DNA of 32,567 nucleotides from Kosakonia arachidis. Its GTDB lineage: Bacteria; Pseudomonadota; Gammaproteobacteria; Enterobacterales; Enterobacteriaceae. The stretch lies in assembly GCF_900116535.1 (NCBI RefSeq), contig NZ_FPAU01000015.1, positions 1 through 32,567 on the forward strand, read 5' to 3'. The notes under the pieces are model-generated. The model did no database searches. It was not told the origin of the DNA and saw only the letters and a list, made by a program, of their open reading frames with translations. The position numbers and the translations under genes were made by a program. This document shows, piece after piece, positions 23,166-32,094 of the stretch (positions are counted from its first letter, which is position 1; the number at the start of each line of letters is the position of its first letter).

Positions 23166-23846
23166 ATGGATCTCGCGTCATTACGCGCGCAACAACGTGA
23201 ACTGGCGTCTTCGGTGATCCATGAGGATCGTCTGGATACCAATCCTCCCCGATTGATCGGCGGTGCCGATGTCGGGTTTGAACAAGGCGGCGAAGTGACG
23301 CGGGCTGCGATGGTGCTCCTCGCCTGGCCATCGCTGGAGCTTGTCGAATATCAGGTGGCGCGTATCGCCACCACCATGCCCTATATTCCGGGCTTTCTCT
23401 CCTTTCGAGAATATCCTGCGCTGCTGGTGGCGTGGCAACAACTGTCGCAAAAGCCGGATCTGCTGTTTGTCGATGGGCACGGTATTTCGCATCCACGTCG
23501 TCTGGGGGTCGCCAGCCACTTTGGGTTGCTGGTGGATGTGCCGACGATTGGCGTGGCGAAGAAACGGCTGTGTGGCAAGTTTGAGCCGCTTGCCGATGAG
23601 CCGGGTGCGCTGGCCCCGCTACTGGATAAAGGCGAAAAGCTGGCATGGGTATGGCGCAGTAAAGCGCGCTGCAATCCGCTGTTTATCACGACCGGGCATC
23701 GTGTCAGCCAGGATAGCGCATTGGCGTGGGTGCAGCGCTGCATGAAGGGTTACCGGCTGCCTGAACCGACGCGCTGGGCGGATGCGGTGGCGTCCGGGCG
23801 GCCCGCGTTTTCGCGTTGGCAGGAAATCCAGCGCAATATCAGGTAA
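23166..23846 (+). CDS. nfi: Endonuclease V (deoxyinosine 3' endonuclease)
   Basis: Endonuclease V nicks DNA at the second bond 3' of deoxyinosine and other deaminated bases, starting their repair. The product is 226 residues against 223 in E. coli, with a divergent tail after RPAFSRW. Conserved acidic and wedge elements are seen: GADVGFEQG (metal-binding Asp), [12 protein letters not shown] (the PYIP wedge), and [21 protein letters not shown] very strong AAGGAGGAGG ribosome binding site precedes the ATG, and hemE ends 9 bases upstream, so the two are co-expressed. Confidence 0.96.
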   Translation: MDLASLRAQQRELASSVIHEDRLDTNPPRLIGGADVGFEQGGEVTRAAMVLLAWPSLELVEYQVARIATTMPYIPGFLSFREYPALLVAWQQLSQKPDLLFVDGHGISHPRRLGVASHFGLLVDVPTIGVAKKRLCGKFEPLADEPGALAPLLDKGEKLAWVWRSKARCNPLFITTGHRVSQDSALAWVQRCMKGYRLPEPTRWADAVASGRPAFSRWQEIQRNIR

Positions 23847-23878
23847 ACTGCCGCCATTACTGATATTGAGAAACAACC

Positions 23879-24469
23879 ATGCTACAAAACCCAATTCACC
23901 TGCGTCTGGAGCGGCTGGAAAGCTGGCAGCACGTTGTCTTTATGGCGTGTCTTTGCGAGCGCATGTATCCCAATTACGCCATGTTCTGCCAGCAGACGGA
24001 GTTTGGCGACGCGCAACTTTATCGCCGTATTCTCGACCTGATTTGGGAAACGCAGATCGTTAAAGATGCGAAAGTGAATTTCGATAGCCAGCTTGAGAAG
24101 CTGGAAGAGGCGATTCCGGCTGCCGATGATTACGATTTGTACGGCGTTTACCCGGCGATTGATGCTTGCGTAGCATTGAGCGAACTGGTTCATTCTCGCC
24201 TGAGTGGTGAAACGCTGGAGCATGCGGTTGAGGTCAGCAAGACGTCTATCACCACCGTTGCGATGCTGGAAATGACTCAGGCGGGTCGTGAAATGACTGA
24301 CGAAGAACTGCGGCTGAACCCCGCCGTTGAGCAGGAATGGGATATTCAGTGGGAAATTTTCCGTCTTTTGGCGGCCAGTGAAGAACGTGATATTGAACTG
24401 ATTAAAGGGCTACGCGCAGACCTGCGTGAGGCTGGCGACAGCAATATTGGTATAAATTTGCAGCAATGA
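23879..24469 (+). CDS. yjaG: DUF416 family protein YjaG
   Basis: This is a conserved gammaproteobacterial protein without an established function. The product is 196 residues, the E. coli length, mostly helical and acidic, with no signal peptide or membrane segment, so probably cytoplasmic. Characteristic stretches are CERMYPNYAMFCQQT near the N-terminus and DLYGVYPAIDACVALSELV in the middle. It sits 32 bases after nfi and 186 bases before hupA, and may belong to the nudC-hemE-nfi transcription unit. Confidence 0.93.
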   Translation: MLQNPIHLRLERLESWQHVVFMACLCERMYPNYAMFCQQTEFGDAQLYRRILDLIWETQIVKDAKVNFDSQLEKLEEAIPAADDYDLYGVYPAIDACVALSELVHSRLSGETLEHAVEVSKTSITTVAMLEMTQAGREMTDEELRLNPAVEQEWDIQWEIFRLLAASEERDIELIKGLRADLREAGDSNIGINLQQ

Positions 24470-24655
24470 GGCAATAAAACGTGATTTAGGGCCAGTTTTG
24501 TCGCGCCGGAAGGCTTCCCTTCCTACCCCCGTCTGGTCTACATTTGGGGGGCGAAAAAAAGTGGCTATCGGTGCGTGTATGCAGGAGAGTGCTTTTGAGG
24601 CATTTCCGTCGCACTCGATGCTTAGCAAGCGATAAACACATTGAAAGGATAACTT
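24470..24655 (+). promoter_or_regulatory. hupA upstream region
   Basis: A 186-bp non-coding interval that must hold the hupA promoter. I see a 6-bp stem GGAAGG/CCTTCC at 24508-24523 without a T-run, and an A-rich tract at 24554-24560. I cannot place -35 and -10 hexamers with confidence. The GAAAGGA ribosome binding site is at 24641-24647. Confidence 0.4.
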
Positions 24656-24928
24656 ATGAATAAGACTCAACTGATTGATGTAATTGCAGACAAGGCTGAT
24701 CTGTCTAAAGCGCAGGCAAAAGCTGCACTGGAATCCACCCTGGCTGCTATTACTGAGTCTCTGAAAGAAGGCGATGCGGTACAACTGGTTGGTTTCGGTA
24801 CCTTCAAAGTGAACCACCGCGCTGAGCGTACTGGCCGCAACCCGCAGACTGGTAAAGAAATCAAAATCGCTGCCGCTAACGTGCCAGCATTTGTTTCTGG
24901 TAAGGCACTGAAAGACTCTGTTAAGTAA
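24656..24928 (+). CDS. hupA: DNA-binding protein HU, alpha subunit
   Basis: HU-alpha is an abundant nucleoid protein that bends and constrains DNA, working as homodimer or as heterodimer with HU-beta. The product is 90 residues, the universal length. The helical base ([20 protein letters not shown]) and the DNA-binding arms are present, with the signature [20 protein letters not shown] and the Pro at the arm tip (RNPQTG). It differs from E. coli HU-alpha at few positions that I can see, for example Asp12 and Ser88. Codon use is strongly biased as in ribosomal genes, as expected for high expression. Its terminator overlaps the start of yjaH. Confidence 0.98.
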   Translation: MNKTQLIDVIADKADLSKAQAKAALESTLAAITESLKEGDAVQLVGFGTFKVNHRAERTGRNPQTGKEIKIAAANVPAFVSGKALKDSVK

Positions 24929-24934
24929 GACAGC

Positions 24935-25633
24935 GTGCCAGTGAACAGTTTTATCGAAGGGGCGGTTTCGCCCCTTTTGTCATTCTGGCGTCGCTCATTG
25001 ACGTTGGCTGGCATGCTGTTGTTGACGGCCTGTAGCCACGATACTTCCTTGCCCCCATTCACCGCCAGTGGTTTTGCGGGCGATCAGGGCGCGGTGCGGA
25101 TCTGGCGTAAAGATTCCGACGGTGAGACGCATCTGCTTTCCGCTTTTAGTCCGTGGTATCACGGCAACACTTCCCTCAGCGAATACCGCTGGCAAGGCGA
25201 TACCTTAACCCTTGTTGAAGTCAATGTTTATAGTCAGCCGCCTGAGCATATACGCGTGCGTTTTGACGATCGCGGTGAGCTGAGCTTTATGCAGCGTGAG
25301 GTCAATGGGCAGAAGCAGCAGCTCTCCAGCGACCAGATTGCGCTGTATCGTTACCGGGCTGAACAGATTCGCCAGACTAGCGATGCGCTGCGCCAGGGGC
25401 GTGTTGAGCTGCATCAGGGAAGCTGGCACAAGGATGGCACTGTCACCACCTGCGAAGGACAGACGGTTAAAACCGGTCTCGACAGTCAGGCGATAAACCA
25501 TATTGAGCGCCGCCAGAGCCACTCCTCGGTGGGGCTGAGCGTGGCATGGCTGGAGGCGCCGGAAGGGTCACAACTGCTGTTGGTGGCGAATGAAGATTTC
25601 TGCACATGGCAGCCGAAGGAGAAAACCTTTTAA
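24935..25633 (+). CDS. yjaH: Predicted lipoprotein YjaH (DUF1481 family)
   Basis: A conserved enterobacterial lipoprotein of unknown function. The product is 232 residues from the GTG at 24935. The N-terminus carries FWRRSLTLAGMLLLTAC, a basic region, hydrophobic core and lipobox with Cys33 as the probable lipidated residue followed by Ser, which favours the outer membrane. Downstream it is a soluble periplasmic domain with two further cysteines (TTCEGQ and DFCTWQ). No good ribosome binding site precedes the GTG, and a second GTG at 24941 is possible. Any start late enough to skip the hupA terminator would lose the basic part of the signal peptide. Confidence 0.85.
   Translation: MPVNSFIEGAVSPLLSFWRRSLTLAGMLLLTACSHDTSLPPFTASGFAGDQGAVRIWRKDSDGETHLLSAFSPWYHGNTSLSEYRWQGDTLTLVEVNVYSQPPEHIRVRFDDRGELSFMQREVNGQKQQLSSDQIALYRYRAEQIRQTSDALRQGRVELHQGSWHKDGTVTTCEGQTVKTGLDSQAINHIERRQSHSSVGLSVAWLEAPEGSQLLLVANEDFCTWQPKEKTF
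24957..24978 (+). terminator. hupA terminator, located inside the yjaH coding sequence
   Basis: AAGGGGCG-GTTT-CGCCCCTT is a perfect 8-bp stem followed by TT-G-T, 28 bases past the hupA stop codon. It encodes residues 8-15 of YjaH in frame. Confidence 0.85.
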
Positions 25634-25645
25634 ATCTGGCGCGGT

Positions 25646-26077
25646 TTACCAGTGCCCCATACCTCCCATATGACCGCCGCCGCCACATCGGTTGTCGCCC
25701 ATACCGCCTCGCGGTATGCCTGCCTGTGCCAGCGCGATATCGCGTTTAACACGGCTTTCATCCAGCGACTGGTTTAATGATGCCATCTCTTTGGCAACCG
25801 CATTGATTTTGTTGCTGTCCGGCGTGCTGGCGGTGAGCAGCGCGTTATATTCATAGCGTTTCGACGCCAATTGCTGACGCAGCGCGCTGGTTTGCGCGTA
25901 GTAGCCATCATGGATTTTTTGTGCCGCAGTCTGCTGCTCTGTGGTTAACGAGTTGGTGCCCTGCTGCCACATGCCGCCGTGATTGCCCCAGTTGTCGCTG
26001 GCGAGGACGGAAGTGGAACCCATCGCCATCAGCGCCATCGTCACCAGTGCCAGTCCAATCTGTTTATGCTGTCTCAT
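25646..26077 (-). CDS. zraP: Periplasmic zinc-responsive chaperone ZraP
   Basis: ZraP is a zinc-binding periplasmic protein with chaperone activity, related to Spy/CpxP. In the E. coli system it represses ZraS signalling. The product is 143 residues. The signal peptide runs to about residue 26 (cleavage after VLA-S). A helical core of the LTxxQ type (LTTEQQTAAQKIHDGYYAQT) follows. The tail is rich in Gly and His with one Cys (CGGGGHMGGMGHW), the likely zinc ligands. It is divergent from zraSR and has its own sigma-54 promoter. Its stop lies 12 bases from the convergent yjaH stop. Confidence 0.95.
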   Translation of the reverse strand: MRQHKQIGLALVTMALMAMGSTSVLASDNWGNHGGMWQQGTNSLTTEQQTAAQKIHDGYYAQTSALRQQLASKRYEYNALLTASTPDSNKINAVAKEMASLNQSLDESRVKRDIALAQAGIPRGGMGDNRCGGGGHMGGMGHW

Positions 26078-26112
26078 GTTTATTCTCCTGTTCGTTGTCT
26101 TGCTACCGGTAT

Positions 26113-26128
26113 TGCATCCTTCGTGCCA
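26113..26128 (-). promoter_or_regulatory. Sigma-54 promoter of zraP
   Basis: On the minus strand TGGCACGAAGGATGCA has the invariant GG and GC ten bases apart, a near-perfect -24/-12 element. The predicted start is near 26101, 24 bases before the zraP ATG. ZraR is a sigma-54 activator, so motif and context agree. Confidence 0.9.
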
Positions 26129-26180
26129 GCGGTTAAAGCTGCGGCCTGTGTGGGGCAGGAGCGTGGCGACAACGGTGAAG

Positions 26181-26230
26181 GCGAGTAAAAATGACCCGCG
26201 GGGTCGCTAGTGCGGGTCATTTTTACTCGC
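26181..26230. promoter_or_regulatory. ZraR enhancer: perfect 19-bp inverted repeat
   Basis: GCGAGTAAAAATGACCCGC (26181-26199) is repeated exactly in inverse orientation at 26212-26230 across a 12-base spacer. It resembles the ZraR sites known between zraP and zraS of E. coli (GAGTAAAAATGAC core). Its centre is about 105 and 100 bases upstream of the two predicted sigma-54 start sites. A single enhancer therefore appears to serve both directions. Confidence 0.8.
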
Positions 26231-26278
26231 ATGGGCATCATGTTCTTGTCCGGGGGCAGGGTTAACAGGCGGGAAAAG

Positions 26279-26294
26279 TGGCATGATTTCTGCT
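26279..26294 (+). promoter_or_regulatory. Sigma-54 promoter of zraSR
   Basis: TGGCATGATTTCTGCT has GG and GC separated by ten bases, a good -24/-12 element, about 50 bases before the zraS start. It gives positive autoregulation by ZraR. Confidence 0.83.
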
Positions 26295-26342
26295 CATGAT
26301 TTCTACTCAGAAAAAGGAATCGACATAGCAAAGGATGTTTGG

Positions 26343-27737
26343 ATGCACATGATACGTCTACATAAGGATAGCGCGGCACGCTGGCTGAGCGGCGTATTGC
26401 CTGCTGTGGTGTTCCTGCTGGTGGCACTGTTCTCGGTAATGGTGATTCGGGACTATGGACGGGAGAGCACCGCCGCCCGTCAGACGCTGCTGGAAAAAGG
26501 CAACGTGCTGATTCGTGCGCTGGAGTCTGGCTCTCGTGTCGGCATGGGTATGCGGATGCACTACGCGCAACAGCAGACGTTGCTGGAAGAGATGGCGGGC
26601 CAGCCTGGCGTGTTGTGGTTTGCGCTTACGGATGCCAGAGGTAACATTATTACCCACAGCGACCCCGCTCAGGTAGGTAAGTCCCTGTATTCACCGGACG
26701 AGATGCGCGCACTGACTGTGGATGAGCAAGAGCGCTGGCGGCGCATTAACGTCGCCAGGGGGGCGGCTGAGCCGACGCCCGCGCTGGAAATCTACCGGGT
26801 GTTCCAGCCGCTTCATACGTCGGGCAAGCATGCAATGCCGCGCTGTGATGCCGTTCTGCCGTCTGACGTTGGGCATCAGGCTATCTTTATCGCCTTTGAC
26901 GCCCGTGAGCTGGTGACCGCCCAGGCGCGCGAATGGCGTAATACGCTGATCGTGCTCTTTGCGCTGGCCGCTGTGCTGCTGGCGACGATACTGACCTTTT
27001 TTTGGTACCGGCGCTACCAGCGCTCCCGACTGCAACTGCAGGAGGCGATGAACCGCAAAGAGAAGCTGGTGGCGCTCGGCCATTTGGCTGCCGGGGTTGC
27101 GCACGAGATCCGCAACCCGCTCTCGTCCATTAAGGGGATCGCGAAGTACTTTGCCGAACGAACGCCGCAGGGCGGCGAATCACACGCCCTGGCACAGGTG
27201 ATGGACAAAGAAGCTGACAGGTTAAACCGGGTGGTGAGCGAACTGCTGGAGCTGGTGAAACCGGCGCATCTGGCTTTGCAGTCGGTCAATCTGAACGACG
27301 TCATCTCGCATTCGCTGCAACTGGTGAGCCAGGATGCGCAAAGCCGGGAGATTGCGCTGCACTTTGCTCCCAACCCCAGCCTGTGCCGGGTGGAGGCAGA
27401 CCCGGACAGACTGACGCAGGTGCTGCTGAATCTCTATCTGAACGCCATCCATGCGATCGGACATCAGGGGACGATTCAGGTCGAGGCCTGCGAATGTGAC
27501 GGGCAGCGGGTGAAAATTGAGGTTCGCGACAATGGTAAAGGCATTGCGCCCGAGCAACTGCAGGTGATTTTTACGCCGTACTTCACGACAAAAGCCGATG
27601 GAACGGGGTTAGGGTTAGCTGTGGTACAAAACATCATCGAACAGCACGGCGGAACCATTCAGGTGACAAGCGTTACCGGAAGCGGGGCCATATTTACCCT
27701 CTATCTGCCGGTGAAAGCAAAACAGCAGAAGGACTAA
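26343..27737 (+). CDS. zraS: Sensor histidine kinase ZraS
   Basis: ZraS is the inner-membrane sensor that responds to high zinc or lead and envelope stress, modulated by ZraP, and phosphorylates ZraR. From the chosen ATG it has 464 residues (465 in E. coli); this start has AAGGA seven bases upstream, unlike an in-frame ATG at 26283. Transmembrane segments are at about 15-35 and 200-221, with a periplasmic domain between them that contains one Cys (MPRCDA). The HisKA motif GVAHEIRNPL gives His254. The ATPase domain shows the N box (NLYLNAIHAIG), DNGKGI and GTGLGLA. zraR follows 5 bases later. Confidence 0.95.
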   Translation: MHMIRLHKDSAARWLSGVLPAVVFLLVALFSVMVIRDYGRESTAARQTLLEKGNVLIRALESGSRVGMGMRMHYAQQQTLLEEMAGQPGVLWFALTDARGNIITHSDPAQVGKSLYSPDEMRALTVDEQERWRRINVARGAAEPTPALEIYRVFQPLHTSGKHAMPRCDAVLPSDVGHQAIFIAFDARELVTAQAREWRNTLIVLFALAAVLLATILTFFWYRRYQRSRLQLQEAMNRKEKLVALGHLAAGVAHEIRNPLSSIKGIAKYFAERTPQGGESHALAQVMDKEADRLNRVVSELLELVKPAHLALQSVNLNDVISHSLQLVSQDAQSREIALHFAPNPSLCRVEADPDRLTQVLLNLYLNAIHAIGHQGTIQVEACECDGQRVKIEVRDNGKGIAPEQLQVIFTPYFTTKADGTGLGLAVVQNIIEQHGGTIQVTSVTGSGAIFTLYLPVKAKQQKD

Positions 27738-27742
27738 CAGGG

Positions 27743-29068
27743 ATGAGCAACGTGAGCATCGACGTACTGGTGGTAGATGATGATGTCAGCCACTGCACAA
27801 TTTTACAGGCGCTGCTGCGCGGTTGGGGCTATCAGGTTGCGCTTGCCAATAGCGGCAAAGAAGCGTTGTGCCATGTGCGCGAACATGTTTTTGATGTGGT
27901 GCTCTGTGACGTGCGGATGGCGGAAATGGACGGTATTGATACGCTCAAAGAGATTAAGGCGCTGAATCCGGCAATCCCTGTGCTGATCATGACCGCTTAC
28001 TCCAGCGTTGAAACTGCGGTGGAGGCGATAAAAAGCGGCGCGCTGGATTACCTCATCAAACCGTTGGATTTTGACCGCTTGCAGGAAAGGTTAGCACTCG
28101 CACTTGCGCATACCCGTGAGGCAGGGGGCCAGTTGTCCCCTGTTTCGGCGGTGCAGTTCGGTATGGTTGGCCGCAGCCCGGCGATGCAGCATTTACTCAA
28201 TGATATCGCGATGGTTGCGCCTTCGGACGCAACGGTAATGATTCATGGTGACTCCGGCACCGGTAAAGAGTTGGTTGCACGGGCGCTGCATGCCAGCAGC
28301 GCCCGTGCCGACAAACCTCTGGTGACGCTGAACTGTGCGGCGCTCAATGAATCCCTGCTAGAGTCAGAGCTGTTCGGCCATGAAAAGGGGGCCTTTACCG
28401 GTGCGGACAAGCGCCGGGAGGGCCGTTTTGTCGAGGCGGACGGCGGTACGCTGTTTCTTGATGAGATTGGCGATATTTCGCCACTGATGCAGGTCCGGCT
28501 GCTGCGAGCCATTCAGGAACGGGAAGTGCAGCGTGTCGGCAGTAATCAGACTATTTCTGTCGATGTCAGGCTTATCGCCGCCACGCACCGCGATTTGGCG
28601 CAGGAGGTGAGTGCCGGACGCTTTCGTCAGGATCTCTACTACCGGTTGAACGTGGTGACTATCGAGGTACCGGCATTACGCCAGCGCCGCGAAGATATCC
28701 CGCAACTGGCGGAGCACTTTCTGCAGCGCTACGCCGGGCGTAACCGCAAAGGGGTGAAAGGGTTTACGCCACAGGCAATGGATCTGCTGATTCATTACGA
28801 CTGGCCGGGCAATATTCGCGAGCTGGAAAACGCTATCGAGCGAGCCGTCGTTCTGCTGACCGGAGAGTTCGTCTCTGAACGCGAACTACCGCTGGCGATT
28901 GCCACCACGCCGATAAAAACCTTGCCGGGAGATAATATCCAGCCGCTGGTGGAGGTGGAGAAAGAAGTGATACAGGCAGCGCTGGAGAAAACGGGCGGCA
29001 ACAAAACCGAAGCCGCCCGGCAGTTGGGGATCACACGCAAAACGCTGTTGGCAAAGCTGTCGCGTTAG
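27743..29068 (+). CDS. zraR: Sigma-54-dependent response regulator ZraR
   Basis: ZraR is an NtrC-type activator that, when phosphorylated by ZraS, drives sigma-54 transcription of zraP and zraSR. The product is 441 residues, the E. coli length. The receiver domain (1-120) has Asp56 as phosphorylation site (CDVRMAEMDG). The AAA+ domain has Walker A GDSGTGKE (169-176), the sigma-54 loop GAFTGA (216-221) and Walker B LFLDE (237-241). A C-terminal Fis-type helix-turn-helix ends NKTEAARQLGITRKTLL. Its stop codon overlaps that of the convergent purD by 4 bases. Confidence 0.97.
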   Translation: MSNVSIDVLVVDDDVSHCTILQALLRGWGYQVALANSGKEALCHVREHVFDVVLCDVRMAEMDGIDTLKEIKALNPAIPVLIMTAYSSVETAVEAIKSGALDYLIKPLDFDRLQERLALALAHTREAGGQLSPVSAVQFGMVGRSPAMQHLLNDIAMVAPSDATVMIHGDSGTGKELVARALHASSARADKPLVTLNCAALNESLLESELFGHEKGAFTGADKRREGRFVEADGGTLFLDEIGDISPLMQVRLLRAIQEREVQRVGSNQTISVDVRLIAATHRDLAQEVSAGRFRQDLYYRLNVVTIEVPALRQRREDIPQLAEHFLQRYAGRNRKGVKGFTPQAMDLLIHYDWPGNIRELENAIERAVVLLTGEFVSERELPLAIATTPIKTLPGDNIQPLVEVEKEVIQAALEKTGGNKTEAARQLGITRKTLLAKLSR

Positions 29069-30354
29069 TGCTGCTCGCGCGCGATGGCGCGATAGCCGAT
29101 ATCCTTGCGGCTAAAGCTGCCATTCCAGTGAATATTGGTCATCAACTGATAGGCGCGTTGCTGTGCTTCGGCAACGGTGTTACCTAGTGCAGTAACGCAA
29201 AGTACGCGGCCGCCGTTGGTCAGCACCTGGTCGTCGCTGGAGAGTTTAGTGCCCGCGTGGAACACTTTACCGTCTGCCACTTCTTCCACCGGCAAGCCGT
29301 GGATCACATCTTCCTTGCTGTAGTCGCCCGGATAACCACCGGCAGCCATCACCACGCCCAGAGACGCGCGTTCATCCCACTCGGAGGTTTTCTCGTCAAG
29401 TTTGCCTTCGCAGGCGGCCAGGCACAGTTCAACCAAGTCTGACTGCATGCGCATCATGATCGGTTGTGTTTCCGGATCACCAAAGCGGCAGTTGAACTCA
29501 ATCACTTTCGGATTGCCCTGTTTGTCGATCATCAGGCCGGCATACAGGAAACCAGTGTAAGTATTGCCTTCCGCCGCCATACCGCGCACGGTCGGCCATA
29601 TAATGCGTTCCATCGTACGTTGATGCACGTCATCGGTGACGACTGGTGCAGGGGAGTAGGCACCCATACCGCCAGTATTCGGCCCGGTATCGCCATCACC
29701 CACGCGTTTGTGATCCTGGCTGGTCGCCATCGGCAGAACATGTTCGCCATCGACCATGACGATAAAGCTGGCTTCTTCACCGTCGAGGAACTCTTCAATA
29801 ACGATACGGTGGCCGGCGTCGCCAAAAGCATTACCCGCCAGCATATCGCTCACCGCCGCTTCGGCTTCTTCCAGCGTCATGGCGACAATCACGCCTTTAC
29901 CCGCTGCCAGACCGTCCGCTTTAATGACGATTGGCGCGCCTTTCTCACGCAAGTAGGCCAGCGCTGGTTCAATCTCGGTGAAGTTCTGGTATTCCGCCGT
30001 CGGGATCTTATGGCGTGCCAGGAAGTCTTTGGTGAAAGCTTTCGAGCCTTCGAGCTGCGCGGCGCCTTGCGTTGGACCAAAAATTTTCAGTCCAGCGGCG
30101 CGAAAGGCGTCTACTACGCCAATGACCAGCGGTGCTTCCGGGCCAACGATGGTCAGATCGATTTTCTCGTTCTGCGCAAAACTGAGCAGCGCCGGAATAT
30201 CGGTAACGCCAATCGCCACGTTTTGCAGCGCCGGTTCCAGCGCGGTACCCGCATTGCCCGGTGCAACAAAAACGGTATCGACCAGCGGCGACTGCGCCGC
30301 TTTCCAGGCCAGCGCGTGTTCGCGCCCGCCGTTACCAATCACTAATACTTTCAT
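29065..30354 (-). CDS. purD: Phosphoribosylamine-glycine ligase (GAR synthetase) PurD
   Basis: PurD ligates glycine to 5-phosphoribosylamine with ATP, the second step of purine synthesis. The product is 429 residues, the E. coli length. The N-terminal GNGGREHALAWK, the ATP-grasp stretch IVIKADGLAAGKGVIVA, and the signature FNCRFGDPETQ are intact. It lies 15 bases downstream of purH in the purHD operon, under the PurR-controlled promoter. Its stop codon overlaps the zraR stop on the other strand. Confidence 0.98.
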   Translation of the reverse strand: MKVLVIGNGGREHALAWKAAQSPLVDTVFVAPGNAGTALEPALQNVAIGVTDIPALLSFAQNEKIDLTIVGPEAPLVIGVVDAFRAAGLKIFGPTQGAAQLEGSKAFTKDFLARHKIPTAEYQNFTEIEPALAYLREKGAPIVIKADGLAAGKGVIVAMTLEEAEAAVSDMLAGNAFGDAGHRIVIEEFLDGEEASFIVMVDGEHVLPMATSQDHKRVGDGDTGPNTGGMGAYSPAPVVTDDVHQRTMERIIWPTVRGMAAEGNTYTGFLYAGLMIDKQGNPKVIEFNCRFGDPETQPIMMRMQSDLVELCLAACEGKLDEKTSEWDERASLGVVMAAGGYPGDYSKEDVIHGLPVEEVADGKVFHAGTKLSSDDQVLTNGGRVLCVTALGNTVAEAQQRAYQLMTNIHWNGSFSRKDIGYRAIAREQH

Positions 30355-30369
30355 TGTCTGCTCCGTGGA

Positions 30370-31959
30370 TTAATGGCGGAAGTGACGCATATCGGTAAAG
30401 ATCATAGCAATGCCGTGTTCATCAGCAGCGGCAATCACTTCGTCATCGCGGATGGAGCCACCCGGTTGGATTACGCAGGTCACGCCAACAGCGGCAGCGG
30501 CATCAATACCATCGCGGAATGGGAAGAATGCGTCAGACGCCATCGCAGAACCTTTCACTTCCAGCCCTTCGTCACCGGCTTTGATCCCGGCGATCTTCGC
30601 CGAGTAGACGCGGCTCATCTGGCCTGCGCCAATGCCGATGGTCATATTCTCTTTCGCATAAACGATAGCGTTAGATTTCACGAATTTCGCTACTTTCCAG
30701 CAGAACAGCGCATCACGCAGCTCTTGCTCCGTCGGTTGGCGCTTGCTAACAACACGCAGTTCGTTGTTGCTGACCATGCCCAGATCGCGATCCTGAACCA
30801 ACAACCCGCCATTGACGCGTTTAAAGTCGAGCCCTGGCATGCGTTGCGACCACTCGCCGCAGACCAGTACTCGTACATTCTGTTTGGCTGCCGTGATTTT
30901 TAGCGCTTCTTCTGTCGCAGACGGCGCGATGATCACTTCCACAAACTGGCGGGAGATAATCGCCTGCGCAGTGGCAGCATCCAGCTCGCGGTTAAAGGCG
31001 ATAATGCCGCCGAATGCGGAGGTCGGATCGGTTTTGTATGCGCGATCGTAAGCCGCAAGAATGGAGTCGCTAACTGCCACGCCGCAAGGGTTTGCATGCT
31101 TAACGATAACACAGGCAGGCTCGCTGAACTCTTTCACACATTCCAGTGCTGCATCGGTATCCGCGATGTTGTTATAAGAAAGCGCTTTACCCTGCAACTG
31201 CTGTGCGGTAGCTACAGAAGCCTCTTTCACTTCTTCTTCTATATAGAAGGCAGCTTGCTGGTGGCTGTTCTCACCGTAGCGCATATCCTGTTTCTTGATG
31301 AAGTTCAGGTTCAGGGTGCGCGGGAAGCGGCCGGATGGTTCTTTACTTTCACCGTGATAGGCTGGAACCAGGCTACCAAAGTAGTTGGCGATCATGCTGT
31401 CGTAAGCGGCGGTGTGTTCAAAAGCTTTGATGGCCAGATCGAAACGGGTTTCTAACGTCAGCGAGCCTTCGTTCGCATCCATTTCATTAATGATGGCGCT
31501 GTAGTCGCTGCTTTTTACTACGATGGCAACATCTTTATGGTTCTTCGCCGCAGAGCGCACCATCGTTGGGCCACCAATATCGATGTTTTCTACTGCATCT
31601 TCCAGCGAGCAACCTTCACGGGCGACGGTCTGGGCGAACGGATAAAGGTTAACAACAACCATATCGATCGGCGAGATCGCATGTTCTGCCATGATCGCGT
31701 CATCCTGGCCGCGACGACCGAGGATGCCGCCGTGCACTTTTGGGTGCAGGGTTTTTACGCGTCCATCCATCATTTCCGGGAAACCGGTGTAGTCGGAGAC
31801 TTCAGTCACCGGCAGACCTTTATCTGCCAGCAGACGAGCGGTTCCGCCAGTAGAGAGCAGTTCTACGCCACGCTGAGAGAGCGCCTGTGCGAATTCGACA
31901 ATACCGGCCTTGTCAGAAACACTGAGCAGTGCGCGGCGGACTGGACGACGTTGTTGCAT
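30370..31959 (-). CDS. purH: Bifunctional AICAR transformylase / IMP cyclohydrolase PurH
   Basis: PurH carries out the last two steps of IMP synthesis: formylation of AICAR with 10-formyl-THF and ring closure. The product is 529 residues from [19 protein letters not shown], the E. coli length. An in-frame ATG 36 bases upstream lacks a ribosome binding site and falls outside the family alignment, while GGGGATT precedes the chosen one. The IMP cyclohydrolase domain is N-terminal (about 1-200, with [20 protein letters not shown]). The transformylase domain follows with the catalytic Lys-His of [11 protein letters not shown] and a C-terminal [13 protein letters not shown]. Confidence 0.98.
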   Translation of the reverse strand: MQQRRPVRRALLSVSDKAGIVEFAQALSQRGVELLSTGGTARLLADKGLPVTEVSDYTGFPEMMDGRVKTLHPKVHGGILGRRGQDDAIMAEHAISPIDMVVVNLYPFAQTVAREGCSLEDAVENIDIGGPTMVRSAAKNHKDVAIVVKSSDYSAIINEMDANEGSLTLETRFDLAIKAFEHTAAYDSMIANYFGSLVPAYHGESKEPSGRFPRTLNLNFIKKQDMRYGENSHQQAAFYIEEEVKEASVATAQQLQGKALSYNNIADTDAALECVKEFSEPACVIVKHANPCGVAVSDSILAAYDRAYKTDPTSAFGGIIAFNRELDAATAQAIISRQFVEVIIAPSATEEALKITAAKQNVRVLVCGEWSQRMPGLDFKRVNGGLLVQDRDLGMVSNNELRVVSKRQPTEQELRDALFCWKVAKFVKSNAIVYAKENMTIGIGAGQMSRVYSAKIAGIKAGDEGLEVKGSAMASDAFFPFRDGIDAAAAVGVTCVIQPGGSIRDDEVIAAADEHGIAMIFTDMRHFRH

Positions 31960-32072
31960 GGTAAATCCCCTGGATTTGACTTGAACAGAGAGCATTAGAT
32001 GAATTTTTGGATCCTTTACGATCCTAAAACTTAGCTAACACCCCATGTAAGGCTCACGATTTTTGCGCGGGC

Positions 32073-32094
32073 ATTGTAACGAAAACGTTTGCGT
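32073..32094 (-). promoter_or_regulatory. purHD promoter with PurR operator
   Basis: On the minus strand the 16-mer ACGCAAACGTTTTCGT (32094-32079) is a near-perfect PurR box. It is immediately followed by the -10 TACAAT (32078-32073), so bound PurR-hypoxanthine would block RNA polymerase. The -35 region is weak (GAGCGC 17 bases upstream). The predicted start leaves a leader of about 105 bases before purH. Confidence 0.88.

Noticed and set aside
31960-31995. Upstream ATG giving PurH twelve extra residues.
   Set aside because: No ribosome binding site precedes it and the family protein starts at MQQRRPVRR, which has GGGGATT upstream.
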